Source of the DNA: Adenophora triphylla var. japonica
Taxonomy: Eukaryota; Streptophyta; Magnoliopsida; Asterales; Campanulaceae
DNA: 64,000 nucleotides
Direction of reading: 5' to 3'
NCBI GenBank assembly: GCA_022495995.1
Contig: JAFEMH010007482.1
Span: forward strand, 23,944 to 87,943
The first letter of the stretch is position 1. Each line of letters opens with the position of its first letter. A program made the translations under genes and the position numbers. The notes under the pieces were generated by a model. That model ran no database searches and was not told the DNA's origin. It worked only from the letters and a program-made list of their open reading frames with translations. Shown piece by piece: positions 31,582-43,621 of the stretch.

Positions 31582-32365
31582 CACTCAATTTTGGCCAAAT
31601 TTTCAAAATTTTCAATATTTTGCTATTTTGATCAATTTTCATTCATTTTTTTTTTTGAGTAAAGTACACATTATTTTGTGCCCTGAATTTTGTGATAATT
31701 TGTTAGTAAATTGTAGTATCTGGACACCAGTCGCGCTTCGGTGGTTCTTGGAGTTATCAAACTTTAAGAATGGACGGGTAGAACAAAAGGATATTGTCTT
31801 TTATTAATAAATTTCGTTTGTTTCTTTACCATTTAAATTTTCAAAAATTACATTAAGGCCCTATGTTTTCGATTAATTATATCCTTAACATTTTTGGACA
31901 AAGTTAACATGCTTGTTTCCCAAAGGAGACCTTGTTGATTAAATTCAAACTTGTTAAAAGATGAATGTAAGTATTGATATGTGATAACATGCTTGTTTCC
32001 CAAAGGAGACCTTGTTATTGACTAAGTGTTTACATTCATGGGGTAATAATTGAACTAAACTTTTGGTCATTTTAAATGCTGTGAACCATCTCAAAGGAAG
32101 GCAGGTGTTTAAAGTGAATTGTTTATATTTTCTATTACCAGGGAACAAGTACCTTAAACTTTAGGACACTTTTTGTACTTGATCCGGCCCAAAGGAAGGC
32201 AAGTATTTAAAGTGTGTTGTTTAAGCTATTTGTTTACCTTAAGATAAATCAAATTGTGAGTCAATTGGCAATTCAATGATTAGTCTTGATGTCATGTTGA
32301 TTATCTTTTATTTTGATGGAATCCATTTCATATAATTAATCATTGTGTAGTTTCTTATATATGTT

Positions 32366-33160
32366 TTGTTTCATTCTTGTTCTTCTCCTTCAGATTTGAT
32401 TAATGCTTCATCCATAACTACTGCCATTAACAATGTACCTTTGCTTACTGGGACAAAACTTAAAACTTGGAAAAATAATATAAAGATGATCTTAGGCAAT
32501 ATGGACATCAATCACGCATTAGGAGAATCAAGTCCCGCTGCTCTCACTAAAGGAAATACCGTTATAGAACGAAAAAATGTTGAGCAATGGGAACGGTCCA
32601 ACCGCGTGAGTCTAATGATCATGGAAAATGCAGTTTCAAAGACATTTTTGGACAATGTCTCTGAAATCGAAAATGCTGAGTTTTTCTTTGAATTCTTGTG
32701 GAAACTTGTTTCCATACGGTACAAGGGTGAGGAAAATCTTCGGGAGTACATTATTGAATTATTTCAACTTTCGATCAAACTAAAGGCACTTAAGTTAGAG
32801 ATTTCGGAAGATTTGCTCGTGCACTTAGTTTTGATCTATCTTTCTCCTCAATTTGGTCCTTTTGAAGTGACCTATAAATGTTAAAAGAAAAAGTGGAATA
32901 TTAATGGATTACTTTCACATATGACATTAGAGGAAGATAGGATGAAATATCTCAAATTAAAATATACTCACTCAGCATTTACTTCTTCTCGTGGGATTAA
33001 GAGAAGAAGGAAGGAAATTGCGGTTGCAAGTAAGAAGCATAAGGGATCATTTAAGAATCATAAAGTCAAGAAATGCTTCTTTTGCAAGGACCTTACTCGC
33101 ATGAAGAACGACTACCATAAGTATCGCAAATGGCGAATTCAGGATGGTATGTCATTTGGT
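32366..33160 (+). pseudogene. Copia-2 gag, interrupted
   Basis: The open frame 32366-32884 reads TGTKLKTWKNNIKMILGNMD, then NVEQWERSNRVSLMIMENAV and FFEFLWKLVSIRYKGEENLR, the UBN2-type copia gag. TAA at 32882 interrupts it. The next part (LLSHMTLEEDRMKYLKLKYT) and the zinc-knuckle relic (CFFCKDLTRMKNDYHKY, about 33082-33132) follow. The knuckle has lost its His and last Cys. No clear native start codon can be chosen. Confidence 0.82.
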
Positions 33161-33204
33161 CTTATTTGTACTAAGGCAAATTTGGTTTCAATTCCTTAAT
33201 ATAC

Positions 33205-34629
33205 ATAGTGGTTGTATTTGGTGCAACAACTCACATTAGTTCATATATGCCGGGTTGCCTGAATTTCCGAATCCCCAGTAAAGATGAGAAATACATCTAT
33301 ATGAAAGCTGAAAATCCGGTTGAAGTTATAGGCATAGGAACTTTTGGATTATTGATAAGTACTGGCTATTATTTTGTATTAAATAATACATTCATTGTAC
33401 CATCCTTTTGATGGAATTTAATATCTATCACAATTTTGACAAGGAAGGTTACTCTTGTTCTTTGATAATAATAAATGTGATCTTTATTTTAAATTCCAAT
33501 TTTTCGGTACTAGTACTTTGTCATATATCGATAATCTTAATTTACTTGACACAGTCAAGAAAATGAATGAGTCCCATAATAATGAAACCAAAACTAAAGG
33601 CACTAAGCAAAATTTATCAAGTGAAAATTCTTGTATTTTATGGCATAGGCGTTTGGGTCATATCTCCAAAGGGAGAATTGATAAAGCTTATGTTGGAGGG
33701 AATCCTAAAACTACTTGATACTTCGGATAAAACTTTTGCATTAAGTGTTTTAAAGAAAAATTTACAAACATTAAAGGAAATAGGATCTTTGAGAGTATCG
33801 AACGTCTTGAAACTAATTCATACGGATATTTGTAGACCATTCACTGCTACTTCATGAAATGGTCAACAATATTTCATTACGTTCATGGATGATTACTCTC
33901 GTTATGGATACATTATTTTCTTCATGTAAAGTTTCAATCATTGGTCGTTTTCAAGTCTTTTAAGGTATAAAAAGACTATTAAGAACGTTAAATCCGATCA
34001 TGGTAGTGAAAACTACGGACGGTATAACGTATTGGGTGAATAACGTTCGAGTCCTTTATATTCGCTATTTTGAAGAGTGTAGGATTGTCCCTCACTACAC
34101 CATGCCGGATAAACCTAGCATAGTATATTAGAGAGACATAAATTCTTAAGGATATGGTAAGAAGTATGTTTTCTTGTACTTCTTTACCTCACTCATTATG
34201 GGCGAAGCATTAAAAACCGCAGCTTATATTCTCAATAGAGCACCTTCAAAAGCTACCGAAAAAGCCCCTTATGAGTTATGGACGAATAAGAAACCGTTCT
34301 TAAATCATCTTCATGTATGGGGGTGTCCAACAGATGCTAGACCTTATAGGCCTAATGAGGGCAAACTGGACCTTAATACTGTTAGTAGCTATTTTGAAGG
34401 GTATGTCGAGAGATCTAGGAGATATAAATTTTATGACCCGAAAACTAGAACATTTTTCGAGACTGACAACGTTAGGTTCCTTGAGGATGTTGAATTTAGT
34501 GAGAGAAATAGTAATGATTTTGAATTTGAAGAGTTAGAGGAACCACTCTTTATTCCTCAAACTTTAGTTCCTGTTGAAAATCAAGTAATTGTACCTGAAA
34601 TTCAACAAAGAACATACAATTCAAAATAA
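33205..34629 (+). pseudogene. Copia-2 protease and integrase remnants
   Basis: The protease relic reads VVFGATTHISS, with the catalytic DSG altered. The integrase zinc region is LWHRRLGHISKGRID (33641-33685). The core pieces LKLIHTDICRPF and FITFMDDYSRYGY follow with stops. The C-terminal part (34174-34629) is open and typical: TAAYILNRAPSKATEKAPYE, HVWGCPTDARPYRPNE, SRRYKFYDPKTRTFFETDNV. It is broken by at least five stops or shifts. Confidence 0.82.
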
Positions 34630-35627
34630 TATAGAGACTCCCGTAAATAACGGACAACATGGAAATGTTGGACATAATGAAATTCAACAACCTCAAAATG
34701 AGGATGAACCGGTGCCCTTAAGGAGATTTACTAGAGAAAGAAGAAGTGCTATTCCAGATATTTATGATATGTATCTTGCGGAGAATGAGGACACCTTAGG
34801 TTTAGTGGGAGATGATCTAATCACCTTCCATGAAGCCATTAATAGTTCTAATTCTCATAAGAGGATCAATGCCATTAATGATGAGTTAAAATCAATAAAA
34901 GACAATGACATTTGGGATCTTGTCCCATTACCTGAAGGTGTAAAATCTATTGGTTATAAATTGATATTTAAAACTAAAAGGGATTAGCAAGGTAATATGG
35001 AAAGATATAAGACACGTCTTGTTGCTAATGGATTTACTCAAAAGGAAGGCATTGATTATAAAGAAACATTTTTTTCCGATATTTTCTAAAAACCTCTTTT
35101 ATGATCATTATGGCATTAATGGCACATTATGATCTTGAGCTTCATCAAATGGATGTTAAGACAACTTTTCTCAATGGCGACATTGAGGAAACTATCTATA
35201 TGAAGAAACCAGAAATGGTGACTGATTCGGATCAAACTAGTCAACTAGTTTGTAAACTTAAGAAATCCATTTATGGGCTTAAGCAAGCATCTCGTCAATG
35301 GTACTTAAAATTTAATCAAGTTATTCTTTTATTTGGTTTTGAAATGAATCTTGATGAAGATTATGTATACCTTCTTATTATTACTAGCATCTCAAACAAA
35401 CTTGAGATGAAAGATCTTGGTAAAGCATCTTTTGTATTGGAAATTATCACAAAAGATCTATATAGAGAAGGTATTACAAAGGTTTAGCATGAAAAATTGT
35501 AAACCACATGACACCCCTATCTCTAAGGGAGATAAATTCAGTCTAAAGCAATGTCCTAGAATTAATTTTGAATCCAAGTATACGGAAAATATCCCTTGTG
35601 CACCGGCAGTAGGAAGCTTAATGTATA
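34630..35627 (+). pseudogene. Copia-2 reverse transcriptase, YVDD region deleted
   Basis: Frames in two to three phases give [60 protein letters not shown] and KSIYGLKQASRQWY. After DEDYVYLL the sequence jumps to ISNKLEMKDLGKASFVL, so the segment with the catalytic YVDD is missing. The frame runs on to GSLMY, where the CACTA element is inserted (35628). The interrupted phrase resumes at 41012 (TQVCTRTNHAF). Confidence 0.85.
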
Positions 35628-35654
35628 CACTAGTACAGATTGGATCTTAGGAAA

Positions 35655-35850
35655 CGCACCTTAGATAGCGCTTTTTAAAAGCGCTATCTAAGGTATGAAC
35701 TTAGATAGCACATCCTCATTTTCAAATTTAATAATTAAGGCAAAAATAAAAAAAATAAAAAAATTTAACTTACGTAGCGCATGTTAGAAAAATGCTATCT
35801 AAGTAAAATCTTAGATAACGCTTGTCAGAAGCGCTATGCTAGTAAACGCT
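35655..35850. repeat. CACTA left subterminal palindrome array
   Basis: Repeated CTTAGATAGCGC / GCGCTATCTAAG units form a 31-bp near-perfect palindrome at 35661-35691, followed by looser copies to about 35850 (TTACGTAGCGCATG, TAGATAACGCTTG). Confidence 0.85.
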
Positions 35851-35984
35851 TCACAAGGGTTATTTTTTTCCCCAAATTATGTTACGTTGAACAGGTTTAA
35901 ACAAAATAAAAAAAAAAACACTTCGTTGCCCCAACACTTTGTTGGCCCTCCCTCTCGTTGCCCTCCCTTCCTAGCAACGGACGA

Positions 35985-36206
35985 CCACACACCGAGCTTC
36001 CCTCCCAGCGATCGCCACCGCCAACACACCTACGAGCTTCCCTCCCCAGGCATCGCCACCGCCAACACACTCCAATTCCGACGACCACACACCGACGAGC
36101 TTCCCTCCCCAGCCATCGCCACCGCCAACACACTCCGATTTCGACGACCACGCACCGACGAGTTTCCCTCCCAGCCATCGCCACCGCCAACATACTCCAA
36201 TTTTAG
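35985..36206 (+). repeat. Minisatellite in the CACTA element
   Basis: About four units of 40-63 bp contain GAGCTTCCCTCCC, GCCATCGCCACCGCCAACAC and CGACGACCACACACC. Open frames on both strands over this GC-rich block (for example 35836-36297) are repeat translations rather than genes. Confidence 0.8.
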
Positions 36207-36299
36207 ATCTTCAAAGTATTCTGAGGTTAGTATTATATATTATCTCTTTCAAATTAGGGTTTATATTTGGGGATTTAGCTATACTCAAAAGAATTAGGA

Positions 36300-36896
36300 C
36301 CAATTATTTTTCACTTTGTAAGCGTAAGGAAGAACCTGTTTTCAATTTGCTTTCAGTTTTGATTTCGTTTTATATTTGGGGATTTAGCTATCAAACCGTT
36401 TCTCCCTTTATGGCCTTAGAATGGTGGAGCCACAGAAAGCCTTTTCAATGAAACCCCACCATGGAATGGCAACATATTTTGGTCAGCAAAGTGTCCCAAA
36501 GAATAAAATTACCACAAATCTCAAAGAAAGTGAATCTGAGTCATAAGTTGAGAAGTGTCAGTTATGTGGAATGCACACGAGAAGCCAAAATGATATATCA
36601 ACTAGACATATATGCTGCCTACCTAAAGCTAGGGATTTAGATCAGCTGGAGAGCTTTGTGCATGTTTGGGTTGCTTCTCCCATCTTCCTCTTATGCCTTC
36701 ATGCATAGCATTTGTTGGTTGATATGCACCTTCATTTAAATATGAATAATATGAAAATAAATTGAACAAAGAATGCATTCTTCCCATTGCAACCAGTGAT
36801 CAAATTTGCGAGTAAAGCTAGTTTATAAGGGAACATATTACATTAGGGTTAGTTTATTTGCTAGCTAACCTTCAACAGATTTTAACTTGTAATTAT
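36300..36896 (+). other. CACTA interior, possible gene fragment
   Basis: A stretch near 36463-36705 is open in one plus frame apart from one stop (MATYFGQQSVPKNK... EKCQLCGMHTRSQND). The paired cysteines hint at a zinc-binding source protein, but I do not recognise it. The rest is non-coding. Confidence 0.25.
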
Positions 36897-37160
36897 CACT
36901 CACTCCGTCCCATACATAAACGTCGCATCTTGATTTTGTTTTCCAACATGATTGAAATTTGACCAAAGATTGATGAAAATTTAATTATTTTCATCAAGTT
37001 CCAAAACTTGTTATTGATTCTTCATAAAAAAAAAAAATACTATCGATAACTATTATCAGAATGTCATAAAATTATTGAATTTTCATCAATATTTAGTCAA
37101 AGTTCAATCAATTTGATAAAAAAAATCAAGATACCGACATTAATTATGGGACGGATGTTT
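36897..37160. mobile_element. Stowaway-like MITE inside the CACTA element
   Basis: Approximate ends CACTCCGTCCCATACATAA and TTATGGGACGGATG, with inverted inner arms (ATCTTGATTTTG / AAAAATCAAGAT). Boundaries are uncertain by about ten bases. Confidence 0.55.
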
Positions 37161-37326
37161 TAAGTAACTTAGAATAAGCAAAGCTATATACTAACACTAT
37201 CAAAATTGCAACTTTTTGTATCTTCCTTGGATTTGTTGTCAAAATTATTGACTTCTATAAATCAACGAAATCCAAATTTCCTTCTATTTTACTTATTTTG
37301 GGTGTTTGAATTTCATCAGCATGCAG

Positions 37327-37814
37327 GACACGTTCGAACGGTATAGGAGTCATGCAAAAGAAGTTCAGACTAAAAATTCTTCTGTTGGAGAAAATGTGCA
37401 GGTTTGAGCTTTTTCTCTTTAATCATGTCAAAGTCTATATTACTTCATTATTTCATAGTGTCTTTATTAAGAAGTTAGAATCTAAAAAAAATAAAAATAC
37501 ATGGTCGCTATAAGATTCGTTTTGCTCATTTGCTTTTGATTGATTGAAATGGGCAGCATTTGAAGCATGAAACAGCATGTATGGCAAAGAAAATAGAGAT
37601 GCTTGAAGTCTCGAAAAAGTTAGAAAGGCTTGTTTGGTTTTCTTTTCCAATTTAAACCCGTATGTTGTTTTTTTCCTGCTCGGTCAAAAATATAATTTGA
37701 GTGCAGGAAACTATTGGGAGAAGGTTTAGGGTCAAGCACCATTGAAGAATTGCATGATATTGAGCAACTCATAATAAAGGGATATATGCAAACCATAAGA
37801 AATTAAATAAAAAG
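37327..37814 (+). pseudogene. SOC1-like MADS-box gene fragment (three I/K-box exons)
   Basis: Three exon-like blocks with plant splice borders read as consecutive parts of an MIKC protein. 37327-37401 is DTFERYRSHAKEVQTK and on to ENVQ; 37557-37618 is HLKHETACMAKKIEMLEVSK, 62 nt as is usual for this MIKC exon; 37707-37814 is KLLGEGLGSSTIEELHDIEQ. The phrases match the SOC1/AGL20 group, flowering-time transcription factors; these exons mediate dimerisation (keratin-like K domain). The MADS DNA-binding exon and the C-terminal exons are absent. The third block ends in a TAA (37804) before its donor, so the copy is not functional. Identification is from family knowledge, and the donor locus is elsewhere in the genome. 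Confidence 0.82.
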
Positions 37815-37829
37815 GTTTCCATTCGTTAT

Positions 37830-38600
37830 TATTATTGTTTTTAAGAAAAGATACGTACTCTTGAAGGTACAGAAACTTGATCCATTTGTGTTTGCTAGTT
37901 TACTTTATCACCATTTGTATTTTTTCTTTGCTTATAATCGGTTGTGCGCTTAGAGTTATGAATTTTTGATGAAACTTATCTATTTTTTGTTGGGATAATA
38001 GGCTGGATGTAATATCCATGATTATCTAGTGAAGAGGAAATTGACTGCTTCCTCAAAGACATTTCAAGCTGAAGCCCAAGTCCCCCATAATGCTACTTGT
38101 GATATATTCAGATACAAATATTGACTGTTTGAGATACATTTATTGCTAGGTGCAAACGCCACGATCTAGTTAGGAATGACCCTTTGAATGATTCTCTCCC
38201 ACAAAGGTATTTTTAATTGTTTCAAATGTTTGCTTGCATCTGTACGGCTAATCTCTGTTTATATTTGTGTATTAACTCAAATGTACCTCGGAATTATATA
38301 CAGCAAGGGTTTGGCAATAATGTGGGGCCGGGGTAAGGTCCATATAGTCTGGTGAATAGGCAACTGTTAATTAGGAGTTTGATTTTGAGAACATGGAATG
38401 GGTACTGAGAGAGGATTTGGGGGAGGACACATTGTTTATTGGCCACAGCTCTGCAGTTGTATCATCTTCCAACATGAAAAGCAAAGAAAGAGCTCACTGT
38501 AAAAGCACATACTTCCTTGGGCTACTTGGAGGCTCAGCGTGGTATTTTCCGCATGGATGCTATGCCTATAATGTTCTGGATGATTAATGAATGGTGAGTA
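37830..38600 (+). other. Unassigned exon-like pieces in the CACTA element
   Basis: 38150-38208 (CKRHDLVRNDPLNDSLPQ, then a GTATTT donor) and 38393-38587 (MEWVLREDLGEDTLFIGHSS ... YAYNVLDD, or in another frame YLEAQRGIFRMDAMPIMFW) look exon-like. I cannot match them to a family. They may be further captured gene parts. Confidence 0.3.
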
Positions 38601-39063
38601 TTTCTATTTTTTATTCCTCTTTTTGTAACATTCTTTGTGCCCCTAGGCATTGCCCTTTTGTAAATCAAATTTTTTATTTTTTTTATAACTTTAGTATTAC
38701 CATTTTCAGCACCTTCAAGTCATTTCCTTCTTCAACATCCAGATTGGTATGTATACTCCATTCTATGTTTCTTTCTTGTATAATTGATGAGTTTGTACAA
38801 ATATTCTGCTTTATTGATCTGATATAGTGAATTTATTCCCTTCTGTGATTGAAGGATTGTTAGTTTAATAATGTGGAGAGCATGGTTCAAAAATGTTTTT
38901 CTCTTTTCAGTTACTTCTGTTACTGCTATTAAATGTCCGCCCATATATTCTCGTATTTGTGATCCCAAATATATATATGCTGATTTCATATCATTGAAGT
39001 GGTTATATTTGTTGATAATACCGAAGTGAGAATCATTTTTGTATAAAACTAGTGATTGTATAC

Positions 39064-39776
39064 ATGTTGCTGTTGTATCGTACTTTGCTGCCTACCCCCG
39101 TTTGGTACCGCTTCATTTTGAACAAAGAATATGGAAGTGTCTTCTCCTCGGTGACCACAGGATTGTATTTAACATTTAAGCTAACGTCGATTGTACAGAA
39201 GGTATTCCTTATGAACTTGATACGCCTTTATCTAATTTAACATGTAAATAATGGGCTCACTGTCATATATGACATTTTTTTTATTCTTGCTGTTATTCCG
39301 ACATATTCTGGACGTGTAGGTTCAAATGTTGTTTGCTGCATCAAGGGCGTTATCACGTAAGGAGGTGAATTACGGTTCAGCTGCAACAACTGAACAGGTT
39401 GGTAGGATTTTCTTGATTTATTGATGTACATTCTGTCTCTCTCTCTCTCTCTCTCTATGTGTGTGTGTGTGTGTATGTGTGCACGTGCGGTTGGAAGTAT
39501 GGTTACGGTGGGTTTGGGTGCACACCAGGGTGGGGAGGGGGGGTGTGTTCTTTGAGATGATTGTGATATGGTATGTCAGAAGTTTAGATTACTATTCAAA
39601 GTGATCAAGTCTGCTGTTACTCTTATCATAATTGTCATAAATTTATGCAGGTGAATGCTTCGGGGGATCTTTGTGCCATTTACCAAGAGAAGATGCATGC
39701 TCCAATCATGCTTTGCTGCAGGCACATATTCTGTGAAGACTGTATCAGAGTGGCAAGACGATCTGTACTATCATTC
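39064..39776 (+). pseudogene. RNFT-like RING/transmembrane gene fragment (three exons)
   Basis: Exon blocks: 39064-39201 ([36 protein letters not shown]; membrane segment), 39320-39397 (VQMLFAASRALSRKEVNYGS), 39651-39776 ([29 protein letters not shown]). Order, splice phases and motifs match the C-terminal half of plant RING-finger/transmembrane (RNFT-type) E3 ligases. The RING start has LCAIY where the family has CAIC, so one zinc ligand is lost. A one-base shift after CEDC removes the second half, and the upstream membrane exons are missing. It is a captured, non-functional copy in the same orientation as the MADS fragment. Confidence 0.78.
39430..39485. repeat. CT/GT microsatellite
   Basis: A TCTCTCTC run is followed by a GTGTGTGT run in an intron of the captured RING fragment. 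Confidence 0.9.
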
Positions 39777-39896
39777 TAGTTACTAGGTGAAAATTATGAA
39801 ACGGGATTCAAGTTCAATAAAAATGGTGAGGATTATTGCTCTTCTGCTTCTGTCTCTAATTCTTCAATTAGATTTAGTTAGGATTGTGTATTTCGT

Positions 39897-40034
<138 letters not shown>

Positions 40035-40035
40035 T

Positions 40036-40440
40036 CGAAATATTGCTCACCTCTCGTTAATTTTGAAAACGGCGACTATTGGAGGGACAACCGAAAGAAT
40101 TGTGTCAGCTTTTCATTTGGTGCTCAGTGAACATCATGGTGAAGATGAAGAGATGGATAAGTGCAAGTGTGTTTTCCACCATGTGAGGAAAATGGAGAAA
40201 GATGTTGATCTGTCTCTAAAAAGTGGTATGATAAGCGATTATGTGAAATTGACATTCTCCATGTAGCAACTGTTAGTCTCTTAGGTTTCTGTTGTCGTTT
40301 CTGTTTTATATAATTCACTATTAAACAATCGTTATGTCTAACTGTGGATTTTATTATTATTCAGCAAAGGATCCAAAGAGAAAGACCCTGTCCAAAGAGC
40401 TTGAGGAGGAAGAAAATATCTTAACCATTTGAAGTTTCCA
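40036..40440 (+). other. Unassigned exon-like pieces near the CACTA right end
   Basis: A frame reading [20 protein letters not shown]...[18 protein letters not shown] is open to a stop at 40264. After an intron-like gap ending TTCAG it is followed by KDPKRKTLSKELEEEENI and a stop near 40430. Together they could be the 3' end of a captured gene. I do not recognise it. Confidence 0.3.
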
Positions 40441-40659
40441 TTATCAAAACTTACAAAACCCTTTGTGCTAGTTTAAAAATGAATAGTTTTTTTTAACTCT
40501 TGTTAGTTTATAACTCTTTTGAATGATTGTAAGAATTATTGTTGTGTAATAAATGATAGGTGGATTATTATTGTTGAATGGAATGATTGTTAGTTTCTAT
40601 TAGTTTTTATTTTTATATAATTTAAAATAGGTGCAGTCGGAAAAAAAATGAAATTTAAC

Positions 40660-41000
40660 TTGCGTAGCGCTTACTTGCATAGCGCTTTTTAAAAAGGCTA
40701 TGCAAGTTGCTTACTAAACGCTATGGAAGTTGATTTCTAAAAAATAAAAAAGTGCTTCGATAGCGCTTTTTAAAAACGCTATCTAAGTTCGAGAGCTTAT
40801 GTAGCGCATAAAAACGCTATGTAAGTTGATTTTTTTAAAATAAAAAAAGTGCTTAGATAGCGCTTTTTAAAAGCGCTATCTAAGTTTGGGAGCTTAGATA
40901 GCGCTTATAAAAGCGCTATGCTAACTTGCATAGTGCTAGCTTAGATAGCGCTTATAAGCGCTATCTAAGCTAAAAAAAGCGTTATCTAAGCTCAAATCTG
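40660..41000. repeat. CACTA right subterminal palindrome array
   Basis: At least eight TAGCGC half-sites occur in palindromic pairs: CTTGCATAGCGC/GCTATGCAAG types at 40660-40730 and 40895-40935, and TTAGATAGCGC/GCGCTATCTAA types at 40755-40890 and 40940-40985. They mirror the left array in motif but are denser. Confidence 0.87.
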
Positions 41001-41011
41001 TACTAGTGATA

Positions 41012-41790
41012 CGCAAGTCTGTACTCGTACAAACCATGCATTTATTATTGGGATGCTTTGTCAATACCAAAGCAATTAGGAAAAAAAGAACATTAAGTCG
41101 CATCCAAAAGAATGATGAAGTACCTATAAAACATTAAACTACATGCTTATGTATATAAAATCGGATCATTTTGAGATCATTAAGCATTCCGATTATGTTT
41201 AATTTAGTGGATGCAAAGTTGTCGAAAGACATCATATGGTTATGTCTCTTGTTGAAGAGAAATAAGTATAAAATAAACAAATAGATATACAACTTATATG
41301 ATCAAACTCCATGTTATTGGATCCATTTTGTAAAGCATAATCTCTTTTGATGTTTCACGAGCATACTACTCATATGGGTGAAACGACTTTTGATAATGCT
41401 TAAATCAGTGGGAGTTTGTGTTGTTTTCTATTTCTTTGTGTTGTTTTCTATTTCTTTGTGTTGTTTTTATTTATATTGATCTCATTTGATTAAGTAGGAC
41501 TAGTTGGAGAATATATATATGCATTCTTCATATATATTCATTAATATTCCATGCTACATATCTATACTTAATCTATGTCATTTAGTTGGATATATATATG
41601 TGATTAATGTGGGTTTAGTTGCGAATCAATTACAACGACGGCCCCTTTAGTCCCTATACTTATAAGACTAATGGACGGGATTGTATTGGATGACAATAAA
41701 CGTGCACATAAGGGTTGTCGTCATATTATAAATGATTTAAGGAATTTATTTAGTAAAAGATACATATTAATATTAATCCAAGTGGGAGAT
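41012..41790 (+). pseudogene. Copia-2 RNase H remnant and 3' tail
   Basis: The phrase cut by the CACTA element resumes here (TQVCTRTNHAFIIGML). Further pieces (SDHFEIIKHSDYV, CKVVERHHMVMSLVEEK) are weak, stop-ridden RNase H relics. A non-coding tail ends in the purine tract AAGTGGGAGAT before the LTR. TTGTGTTGTTTTCTATTTC is repeated near 41415 and 41436. Confidence 0.65.
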
Positions 41791-42247
41791 TGTTAGAACA
41801 TGGATTAATTAATATGTGTTATTTAATTCCATTTGTTATAATTATTTAATAATGTTAAAGTATAGACAAAATGTGTAGAATTCCATTAGGTGTAAGTATC
41901 ATTAAATGATGGGCATAATGGTAACTTCACACCATCATATTTATCAAAGGGTGTATTCCCTAAATGAAGTGCCCCTTCTCTATCTATATAAAGGCTATCC
42001 ATCAGCCATTTAGAGACACTTAACATCATTTATAATTCAGTCAAAACATTCTTCATTCATCTAAGAAGAACAAGTGTGGGCACTATCATTTAGAAGTACT
42101 ATCTCCCTACTCTCTTCTTTCATTCAAGAACAAGATCAAGAACACAATCATGGATTCTTCAGGTACACGCTTCCGTCTTCATCTTCCTCTCATTCGTAAT
42201 CTAGTTGTGAGTCGGTTCATGGTTTGATGGATCATTTTGTTCCAACA
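41791..42247 (+). repeat. Copia-2 3' LTR
   Basis: 457 bp matching 30437-30893 with about ten substitutions, followed by duplication CGCGG at 42248-42252. Confidence 0.95.
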
Positions 42248-42492
42248 CGCGGGAGTGTGTGAGCGTGACTACGAGGGAGGGGTAGTTTCGACATTATGAG
42301 TTACGAGAGATTTATTGATAAAATCGATTTCAACTCATGAATCATAAGGAAGAATATGAAATGTTGTGTTTTTATTGATAAATTCCATCCTATCTAAGTA
42401 ACTTATTGATAAAAACCCCTTCTTAAAAATTCTTGTTTGTATCAATGGAGCATTGGAATATTGAAAATTCAAAGAGTTTTGTATCAGTACTA

Positions 42493-42766
42493 TTCCCTCT
42501 GTCACGCTACAAACTGCACACTTTCTATTTTGGGCGTTCCATTACAAACTGTACACTTCCTAAAATGGCAAAGAATCTTTACTATTCCCTCCACTCATTC
42601 TCTCTCCTACATTATTTTAATGCTCACAACATCATTATAATTTACTATTCACTCCACTCATTCTCTCTCCTATTTTACTTTTACACTCACAATATTTATA
42701 TCATTATTTTTTTTCTTAATTCCCGCGCAAACAGTAACAGTGCGGTTACTAGCGGGACGGAGGGAG
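42493..42766. mobile_element. Stowaway-type MITE
   Basis: Left end TTCCCTCTGTCACGCTACAA (two changes from consensus) and right end TAGCGGGACGGAGGGAG, with TA on both sides (42491-42492, 42767-42768). The interior is related to 29759-30022. Confidence 0.85.
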
Positions 42767-42768
42767 TA

Positions 42769-43138
42769 TATAATAAAACAACAATTCATCATCTCAATTA
42801 TGTAAATGTATTGAAGAATCACATTCATCGTTGTTGAATTATATTCATCCCCTGACAAATGAAGATTTATGTATTTTAAAATAAATTTTAATATACACCT
42901 CTCTTTTAAATTATTTCTAACTTTGAGAAACTTGTATATTTTGATTCTTTATTTTGTTAGGGTTAAATTACGTTTGTGAAAAATATAGGTTGGGAGAAAA
43001 GGGAATATGAATTTTTTTTTTTTTTTAATATATTTTAACTTTAGAGGGCAAATGCAGCAACATTTTTTTTAATCTGGTCCAGAATAATAGTTAAAGGTTT
43101 AATGTGGATTAAAGTAAATTAAAAACCTTACTTTACTA
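42769..43138. other. AT-rich filler, nothing recognised
   Basis: No feature can be supported. Confidence 0.5.
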
Positions 43139-43401
43139 CTCCCTCCGTTCCTGAAAGATTGTCCCATTTGCTATTTTGGCTTGTCCCAAAAAATATGTCT
43201 CATTTCTAAACTTAGGCATGAATGTTAGTGCAAATCTACTAAAATACAAGAAGGTGAAGCTCTTCCTTAATAATTGCAAAATGTACAACTGAATAATCTT
43301 TTAGAAACGGAGAGAGTATTTACTATAGGACAGTCCAATAAGAAAAGAAATAACAACCATACTATAGGATAGTGCAATAAGAAAAGTAAGAACAATCTTA
43401 C

Positions 43402-43609
43402 TAATATGGAAGGGTCAACTGAGTCAAAGTCAAAGGAGCATATTGTTGTAACAAATTAATAGTTTGTTAGAGCAGTTAGAGCAGTTAGCTTTCTGTTATA
43501 ACTGCAGTTAGCTTTCTGTTATAACTTCTGTTAGAAATGTTGTATATAATCAGAATGTATACTCTTAAAGATGAATGAAATTCATTATCTCCAAAATACA
43601 TTCTTCTCA
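43402..43609 (+). repeat. Copia-5 LTR1
   Basis: 208 bp. It starts TAATATGGAAGGGTCAAC, ends ATTCTTCTCA and is directly followed by TGGTATCAGAGC. TAGAGCAGTTAGCTTTCTGT-type short repeats and TATATAA lie inside. Confidence 0.88.
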
Positions 43610-43621
43610 TGGTATCAGAGC

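Noticed and set aside
35836..36297. Proline/serine-rich protein in the CACTA element
   Set aside because: The frame follows a 40-63-bp minisatellite and is open on both strands because of repeat composition.
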